From contig JAMPHH010000041.1 in NCBI GenBank assembly GCA_023663505.1, forward strand, positions 1 through 27,622: a stretch of DNA of 27,622 nucleotides, in the 5' to 3' direction. Both the position numbers and the translations under genes were made by a program. This DNA comes from Muribaculum sp. (GTDB taxonomy: Bacteria > Bacillota > Clostridia > Lachnospirales > Lachnospiraceae). Below the pieces are notes generated by a model. That model had not been told where the DNA came from. It was given only the letters and a program-made list of their open reading frames with translations, and searched no databases. This document shows, piece by piece, positions 23,059 through 27,622 of this stretch; within the stretch, counting starts at the first letter, position 1; the number at the start of each line of letters is the position of its first letter.

Positions 23059-26000
23059 TTAGTTGCGCTTCACGACAATGCGAAGCTTACTGGCATCCTT
23101 GCCCCTGGTATAGGAGCCGACCAGCTCTGCAATCTTGTTCTTGAAGCTCGTTTCGTCCATCGGCGGCAGCTGTTCCAGCTTTGCCACCAGCTCGTCCGTG
23201 TCGATCACCACCGGCTCGAAGCCCTTCAGCAGTGCATTGATGGCTTTCACGAAGAAGTCGTCTACGCACTTTGGCAATGCTCCGGTCTCGATGAAGGTGT
23301 CGATGGATTTCTGCTGCTCCTCCGGCAGGAAAGTCTTCTGGCTGGAGACAATCGGATCGGAGATCGTATTCAAAAGCGTCTGCGTCCATTCATCCAGCAG
23401 GCCGTCGATCCTGAGCTCAATATTGTCCAGCTGCCCGAATACGTTCTTTGCCTTGTCATCCAGATGAAAGCGGCAGTGCGGGCAGATGTGAGTGGTCTTC
23501 AGTTCCTCCGGCGTAAGCTCGTAGCAGACGACCAGACCGGACATATCCGTCTCAATGTCGGTGAGCTTGGCGGCGGAAAGAATTTCTATCGAGCGGAGCT
23601 TTCGGAGGTTTGCCAGTGCCTTGCCCTCCTGAAGCTTTCCTCTGCGCTGCGCATCGGTAATATCCAGTCTCTTTTTCTTATGCGCATCAAAGTAAATGTC
23701 GGTGTACTTCGCCTTCACTTTGCCGAGAGCCGCATCCACCTTCTGCGCAGCAGCTTCGCCGGACTCGCCATCCATGATGCTGTCGCGGATGGTGCGGAAG
23801 CTGCCCTTGGCCTGTTCGATTTCCGCTTTGAAGACCTCACCCAGATCGATATACTCAATATTCTGGATGTAAGACACCACATCCCCGCAGCCGGATTTGA
23901 AGTTTATGTATTGAGGGATAAGCATTGCCAGCTTGATCTGTTCCTGTAGCTTGTCCACGTCTTTCATCGGCAGACTGAAATTGTTCAGCTTCGCGGGAGT
24001 GTTGAACTTTGCGGAATAGTTGCTGAACTCATTCCTGACGGTATTGCAGGCATCACGCAGGCGGTTCATGTCCGTGGTGCTGACCAGTGGCTCTCCCCAG
24101 AGGTCAAAGCCGTTATTTAGCTTGTTTGCTGCCATAACCGCTGAATTGCTCAAATCCTGCGCCTTTGCCAGAAGCTGTGCCACTCCGGTCTCACGGTCGT
24201 TTGGATTATCGAGCAGAGCCGGATTCAGGCCAATCACATCAAACAGACGCTTCAGCTCTGCCATCGAGATCTGAGCCGGTCTGGACAGATACTTAAACTC
24301 ATACAGATCCATCACGCCAATCTTCGGAATCTGGTCAAGATTCGAGGCCGTGATGGTTCTCCCATCCTTCAGCGTGATGACCGCATAGCCACCATAGACC
24401 AGCGACAGGAAAATAATTGGAGTGAATATGTATTCAATCTGGAAGTGCTTGTCCACATACATCTCCATGAAGCATTGCTCGAACATATCCGAGTAGTTCA
24501 GCACACCCTGCGGCGGCAGCTTTTTCATAAGGTCGATGTAATAGGAAGCGTACTTCGATCCTTCCGGACGGATTTTCTCGCCATCCAGAATGCCAAAGCT
24601 CTGCAGCATAGCAGTGGACTGCTGCGTTTTCCTGCCTGCAAAGTGGTCAAAAGCAGCGCGAGCGCAGTCAGCCATGTTCCGACGTGTGATCTTCGTCTTC
24701 ATTACCGGGAAGTCCTGATACTTGGTATTGAAGTATTCGTCGAAGGTCAGCGATGCAGCCAGATCAATCGTGTCCTTAAACGTAAGGTCATTCTTATACC
24801 GGCCTTTCAGCACCTCGATCATCTGTCGCTTCTGCTTCTTGTAGAGCACATCGAAGCAGGTGTTCTTGTTTTCGCTCAGATACTTGATTAGGTGCTTGCG
24901 GAGCATGTTGGCTTTATTCAGGTACGCATCCTTGTCCTTGCCCTCGCTGATCTGCGCAAGGCTATTAGCCGCAGCGTATAATCCCATGAGTTCGCGGAAC
25001 TCGTCTGCGGACTTGAAATACAAATACACTTCATCCGGCAAGTTCTGCACCGTGGTTCCCGCAGTGTCATACGGAGGCATGATGTGAATATAGAAATCAC
25101 GCTCCGGCTGTGCCGTGCTCCGTTCTCCCGGAAGACCCATAAAGAGATAGCCTTCCCGGAAGATATTGTGAGAATCCCAGTTCAAGTCATATTCGTAAAT
25201 ATTAAAATTCGTAACATATTGTTTGGCGTCCCACTCAAGGCAACGATATACCACATCGTAAAAGTAGCGATTCAGCTCGCCGTCTGCCATGATGGAGGCC
25301 TTCTGCTTAATCTTCTCATCGTAATCGACGATCTTGTCCACATCAATGTAATACTGGTTATTGCTGTCGTTGTAGATAATGAACTGGCCGGATACCGTCG
25401 TCATGATATCTTTCAACGTGGTCTTTACCAGCGCAAGAAGGAAATCCGCATCCTCCTCCGGCATCGGAAGATAGAGGCAGAGATCATCTTTCAGGTTTTC
25501 TGCCGTCAGACCAAACTGCACATCCAGCCCGTTCGTCGTCAAGCGATGGACACTCAGCGCATAGATGATCTTAATGGCAAGCGGCTTATAGACGGGCTTC
25601 GGGAAGGCACGGTTAATAATATCCTCAAGCTGCTGGCTGGCATTTACCACGCGGCTGATGGTCACATCGCTCTTCAGCAGGCCATTGGATTTGATCGCAG
25701 GCCAGTAATCGTCAAAGGAAATGATGCCCGGTGCATTCTCCGGCACATCGGTGTTGAAAATCTCCTTGATGGTCACGGAAATATTCTTCAGGATATGCCT
25801 GTTCTCAATCAGGTAAATCTTGTTGAACACGTCGATATAGGACGGGTGGATCGGGAACAGATCCACGAACTCCTCCAAGCGTGAGGACATGCCCGTGTAA
25901 AGACCGCAGAACTTCTCCAGATGCTTGCGGATCAGTGCCTTCTGCTCCGGCGACTTTTTCAGAATACGCTCAGAAACAACATAAGATGTCGCTTCCTTCG

Positions 26001-26739
26001 TGATGATCAGCTGCGTGAAGCGGTCGCTGACATGCTTCAGGGTATCAGCAACAAAGCTGAAATGCGGATTATCAAAAATCTTCTCCTGCATACCGAAGAT
26101 CACGCGTAGCTTGGACTTGGAGCACATTTCTCCCAGCGCCCTGAAGAACTCAAGGTCAAGAACGATCTCGCGCTCATTTCTGGAGGACAGATACGACAGG
26201 AACTCGTCAACCACAATCAGATAGCCTTTATTCGGATACTTTTCGGAAAAGGCCATCATCATGTTCTGAATAACGGTCTTGAGGCTCTTGACGCTGCCGT
26301 ACTCCGGTGCCTCAAAGCTGATGCCGCGCCAGTCGAAGTCATCCTGAACATAGCCCATAATGACATCGTAAAGCGGCATCACAACACCACCAATCTCGAT
26401 CCGGAGCACCTCGAACTTTCCGGCAATCGGCTGGATCTGCTGCTTAAACTTCTCGTTCTGAAGATACTGCACATTGTCGGCATCTGTAGCCACCGCAGAG
26501 ATCACGGACATGAGGTGCGATTTACCGGTACCATAGTTACCGACAACCAGAACGCCCTTATTATCAATGACCTCATCCATCTGGAGCTGGTCAATCATCG
26601 GTGCCTGCAGCGTCTCCGCCATTGAGTCAGACATGACGTAGGTCTTTACATATTCACGCGCTTTATCTTTGTTTTCGGCCGTCACAAGCTGGATGACGTC
26701 CTCGATTGGATTAAAGCTGATCAATTGAGAATATTTCAT
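23059..26739 (-). CDS. brxC: BREX type 3 ATPase BrxC/PglY
   Basis: This 1226-residue P-loop ATPase is the largest core protein of BREX. Walker A is GNYGTGKSH at 67-75 and Walker B is YLIVVDEFLSYL at 173-184. A long helical middle region follows, and a C-terminal segment contains a CPHC pair and RFHLDDKAKNVF, possibly a small zinc-binding turn. The length fits BrxC/PglY proteins (about 1100-1300). BrxC is AAA+/ORC-like and is required for defence; it probably assembles the complex on DNA. The start ATG lies 8 nt from AGGAGG, which overlaps the brxF stop, so brxF and brxC are coupled. No frameshift or broken motif was seen. Confidence 0.93.
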   Translation of the reverse strand: MKYSQLISFNPIEDVIQLVTAENKDKAREYVKTYVMSDSMAETLQAPMIDQLQMDEVIDNKGVLVVGNYGTGKSHLMSVISAVATDADNVQYLQNEKFKQQIQPIAGKFEVLRIEIGGVVMPLYDVIMGYVQDDFDWRGISFEAPEYGSVKSLKTVIQNMMMAFSEKYPNKGYLIVVDEFLSYLSSRNEREIVLDLEFFRALGEMCSKSKLRVIFGMQEKIFDNPHFSFVADTLKHVSDRFTQLIITKEATSYVVSERILKKSPEQKALIRKHLEKFCGLYTGMSSRLEEFVDLFPIHPSYIDVFNKIYLIENRHILKNISVTIKEIFNTDVPENAPGIISFDDYWPAIKSNGLLKSDVTISRVVNASQQLEDIINRAFPKPVYKPLAIKIIYALSVHRLTTNGLDVQFGLTAENLKDDLCLYLPMPEEDADFLLALVKTTLKDIMTTVSGQFIIYNDSNNQYYIDVDKIVDYDEKIKQKASIMADGELNRYFYDVVYRCLEWDAKQYVTNFNIYEYDLNWDSHNIFREGYLFMGLPGERSTAQPERDFYIHIMPPYDTAGTTVQNLPDEVYLYFKSADEFRELMGLYAAANSLAQISEGKDKDAYLNKANMLRKHLIKYLSENKNTCFDVLYKKQKRQMIEVLKGRYKNDLTFKDTIDLAASLTFDEYFNTKYQDFPVMKTKITRRNMADCARAAFDHFAGRKTQQSTAMLQSFGILDGEKIRPEGSKYASYYIDLMKKLPPQGVLNYSDMFEQCFMEMYVDKHFQIEYIFTPIIFLSLVYGGYAVITLKDGRTITASNLDQIPKIGVMDLYEFKYLSRPAQISMAELKRLFDVIGLNPALLDNPNDRETGVAQLLAKAQDLSNSAVMAANKLNNGFDLWGEPLVSTTDMNRLRDACNTVRNEFSNYSAKFNTPAKLNNFSLPMKDVDKLQEQIKLAMLIPQYINFKSGCGDVVSYIQNIEYIDLGEVFKAEIEQAKGSFRTIRDSIMDGESGEAAAQKVDAALGKVKAKYTDIYFDAHKKKRLDITDAQRRGKLQEGKALANLRKLRSIEILSAAKLTDIETDMSGLVVCYELTPEELKTTHICPHCRFHLDDKAKNVFGQLDNIELRIDGLLDEWTQTLLNTISDPIVSSQKTFLPEEQQKSIDTFIETGALPKCVDDFFVKAINALLKGFEPVVIDTDELVAKLEQLPPMDETSFKNKIAELVGSYTRGKDASKLRIVVKRN

Positions 26740-26751
26740 GTGGCTTTCCTC

Positions 26752-27174
26752 CTAAATGACGCAAGTCACGTCATAATTGTTTATATCGAACACTTTGTAG
26801 TCCGGATATCCTTCTTCCGCATAGAACAGTTTCCCGTCCTCATACCTTCCCGGCCAGATTACGTTGAATGGCTTCCGTTTACACGACGCTACGAGTATTT
26901 TCAAAACGTCCACCTTATATGCCGGATTAAACATGACATCGAAATCCCGTATCACGACATTATCTGGCAGCCTATCCAGCACACGATTGAAGCGTGCCTC
27001 CAGCTGCATCGTCCTTCGCTTTGGTCGCAGCGTCTCAAGCTCTTTTGCCAGTTCTATGTTGATCGACTTTATTTCGCCTTCCAAATTGGCAAAATCCACA
27101 CAGTAGATAACGGGCTTCAGGAGACCACTGCGCTGGGCAGTTGCGAAGGAGACACGATTGATTACTTTACCCAT
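26752..27174 (-). CDS. brxF: BREX type 3 protein BrxF, Walker A not evident
   Basis: This 140-residue protein is the first gene of the BREX operon. The C-terminal half fits BrxF as I know it: INIELAKELETL, VVIRDFDVMFNPAYKVDVLK, and FNVIWPGRYEDGKLFYAEEG followed by YPDYKVFDI. BrxF is normally a small P-loop protein specific to type 3. Here the N-terminal part (MGKVINRVSFATAQRSGLLK) contains no GxxxxGK[ST] motif, so nucleotide binding may be lost or the N-terminus may be diverged. The start is well supported by AGGAGG 6 nt upstream (27181-27186). The gene ends 12 nt before brxC. The identification rests on the C-terminal pattern and on position at the head of a type 3 operon. Confidence 0.75.
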   Translation of the reverse strand: MGKVINRVSFATAQRSGLLKPVIYCVDFANLEGEIKSINIELAKELETLRPKRRTMQLEARFNRVLDRLPDNVVIRDFDVMFNPAYKVDVLKILVASCKRKPFNVIWPGRYEDGKLFYAEEGYPDYKVFDINNYDVTCVI

Positions 27175-27186
27175 CCTTGGCCTCCT

Positions 27187-27279
27187 CTATATATTTCCAT
27201 CTGTCTTTCGTTCCGCTTCCTCCATCATGCGCTTGAAGTGCTGTCCCTGAGTCATGACTTCAACGATGGAATGAAACAC
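27187..27279 (-). CDS. Small ORF or gene remnant upstream of brxF
   Basis: A minus-strand frame of 30 codons runs from a GTG at 27279 (or 22 codons from ATG at 27255) to a TAG at 27187-27189, just upstream of the brxF ribosome binding site. The translation has a charged amphipathic helix (GQHFKRMMEEAERKTD) and looks protein-like. No strong ribosome binding site precedes either start, and a TAG interrupts the frame a few codons further upstream. It could be the tail of a lost regulator, a displaced N-terminus of brxF, a leader peptide, or chance. Confidence 0.3.
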   Translation of the reverse strand: MFHSIVEVMTQGQHFKRMMEEAERKTDGNI

Positions 27280-27306
27280 ATCCCTATAACGCTATGTATC
27301 TGTCAT

Positions 27307-27335
27307 AATGTACATCTTGTCTGTATTGTTATCAA
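27307..27335 (-). promoter_or_regulatory. Candidate BREX operon promoter
   Basis: On the minus strand TTGATA (27335-27330) and TACATT (27312-27307) are 17 nt apart, giving a leader of about 125 nt before brxF. A second minus-strand TATAAT lies at 27380-27375 but with a poor -35. Confidence 0.45.
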
Positions 27336-27430
27336 TTTTTACTCAATAAATCACCCAAAAGGGTTAATAAGGGTATTATATCATAAAAGCTAATAAAAAA
27401 ATATAAGAATCAAATATTTTTTGTTTTTGA

Positions 27431-27459
27431 TTGATAAATATTATGTCAGTATGTATAAT
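27431..27459 (+). promoter_or_regulatory. Promoter of the sbcD-like gene
   Basis: TTGATA (27431-27436) and a perfect TATAAT (27454-27459) are 17 nt apart in very AT-rich DNA. Transcription would start near 27466, about 93 nt before the ATG. It is divergent from the BREX promoter. Confidence 0.65.
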
Positions 27460-27503
27460 TAAAACATACCGAAAAAATATATTTTCAAACTATTTATTGG
27501 TGC

Positions 27504-27542
27504 AGTCTATCAGACTTTTGCATCGCAGGCAGAACCTGCGAT
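27504..27542 (+). promoter_or_regulatory. Two hairpins in the sbcD leader
   Basis: AGTCT/AGACT (27504-27508 and 27512-27516) makes a small stem followed by TTT. ATCGCAGG/CCTGCGAT (27522-27529 and 27535-27542) makes a perfect 8-bp GC-rich stem with a 5-nt loop, 4 nt before the GGGGAG ribosome binding site. The second stem could limit translation or stabilise the message. Confidence 0.45.
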
Positions 27543-27558
27543 ATACGGGGAGATAAGC

Positions 27559-27622
27559 ATGAAATTTTTACATTTAGGAGATTTACACTTAGGGAAAACG
27601 CTGAGTGATTTTGATTTGATTC
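27559..27622 (+). CDS. sbcD: SbcD-like exonuclease subunit (5' end only)
   Basis: Only 21 codons lie in the window. They read MKFLHLGDLHLGKTLSDFDL, the characteristic start of SbcD/Mre11-type metallophosphoesterases, with the first metal-binding motif GDLHLGK (Asp8, His10). SbcD works with the SMC-like ATPase SbcC to cleave DNA hairpins and ends during repair and recombination. The ATG follows GGGGAG (27547-27552) by 6 nt. The partner sbcC would be expected downstream, outside the window. It is probably a core chromosomal gene marking the right border of the BREX island. Confidence 0.88.
   Translation, partial: MKFLHLGDLHLGKTLSDFDLI

Noticed and set aside
22663..23949. 428-codon plus-strand open frame opposite the KilA-N gene and the end of brxC
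   Set aside because: It is antisense to two well-supported genes, lacks a ribosome binding site, and its composition (Leu/Arg/His-rich) is that of a shadow frame.
25084..25884. 266-codon plus-strand open frame inside brxC
   Set aside because: It is antisense to the intact BrxC coding frame and has no recognisable motif; it reflects codon bias of the real gene.
26725..27393. 222-codon plus-strand open frame across brxF
   Set aside because: It runs through brxF, its ribosome binding site and the presumed BREX promoter, and has no family resemblance.

Overview
The window looks like chromosome of a Firmicute of class Clostridia, probably Lachnospiraceae. This is an inference from strong AGGAGG-type ribosome binding sites, TTGxxx-N17-TATAAT-like promoters, a Gram-positive lipobox lipoprotein and mid-range base composition. 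No rRNA, tRNA, transposase, integrase or CRISPR array was seen.

Bases 1-1421: a possible gene remnant, a short leader ORF, and a secreted lipoprotein with a 12-residue repeat and a DUF1311/LprI-like domain. Bases 1430-10024: a five-gene plus-strand cluster behind a good promoter, encoding a SWIM zinc-finger protein, a HEAT-like alpha-solenoid, a MoxR AAA+ ATPase, a DUF5682 protein and a vWA (MIDAS) protein. It is the Gram-positive counterpart of the Escherichia coli yehL/yehM/yehP/yehQ set. An orphan HicB-like (DUF1902) gene sits on the opposite strand just before the vWA gene. Bases 10077-14230: housekeeping genes for a family 6 uracil/hypoxanthine-DNA glycosylase, an RsmF-type rRNA m5C methyltransferase, an RluA-family pseudouridine synthase and an AI-2E/YtvI-family membrane protein.

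Bases 14345-14672: a remnant of a type III toxin-antitoxin system. It keeps a promoter, two ~38-nt ToxI-like repeats, an attenuating terminator, and a ToxN/AbiQ toxin gene cut to 53 codons. Bases 14792-27174 (minus strand): a complete type 3 BREX phage-defence operon in the order brxF, brxC, [KilA-N gene], pglX, brxHII, pglZ, brxA. The genes are packed with gaps of 2-45 nt or an 8-nt overlap. A KilA-N gene is embedded between brxC and pglX, and a 30-bp piece of it is duplicated exactly in the spacer in front of it. The middle of pglX is visibly more AT-rich than its ends. BrxF shows no clear Walker A motif. A small ORF of unknown meaning lies between the presumed promoter and brxF. Bases 27431-27622: promoter and first 21 codons of an sbcD-like nuclease gene, divergent from BREX.

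In BREX the methyltransferase PglX marks host DNA, while BrxC (ATPase), PglZ (phosphatase fold), BrxHII (helicase), BrxF and BrxA act with it to block phage replication. That is family knowledge. What stands out locally is a phage-defence locus beside a decayed abortive-infection TA, with the MoxR-vWA cluster about 4 kb further left.
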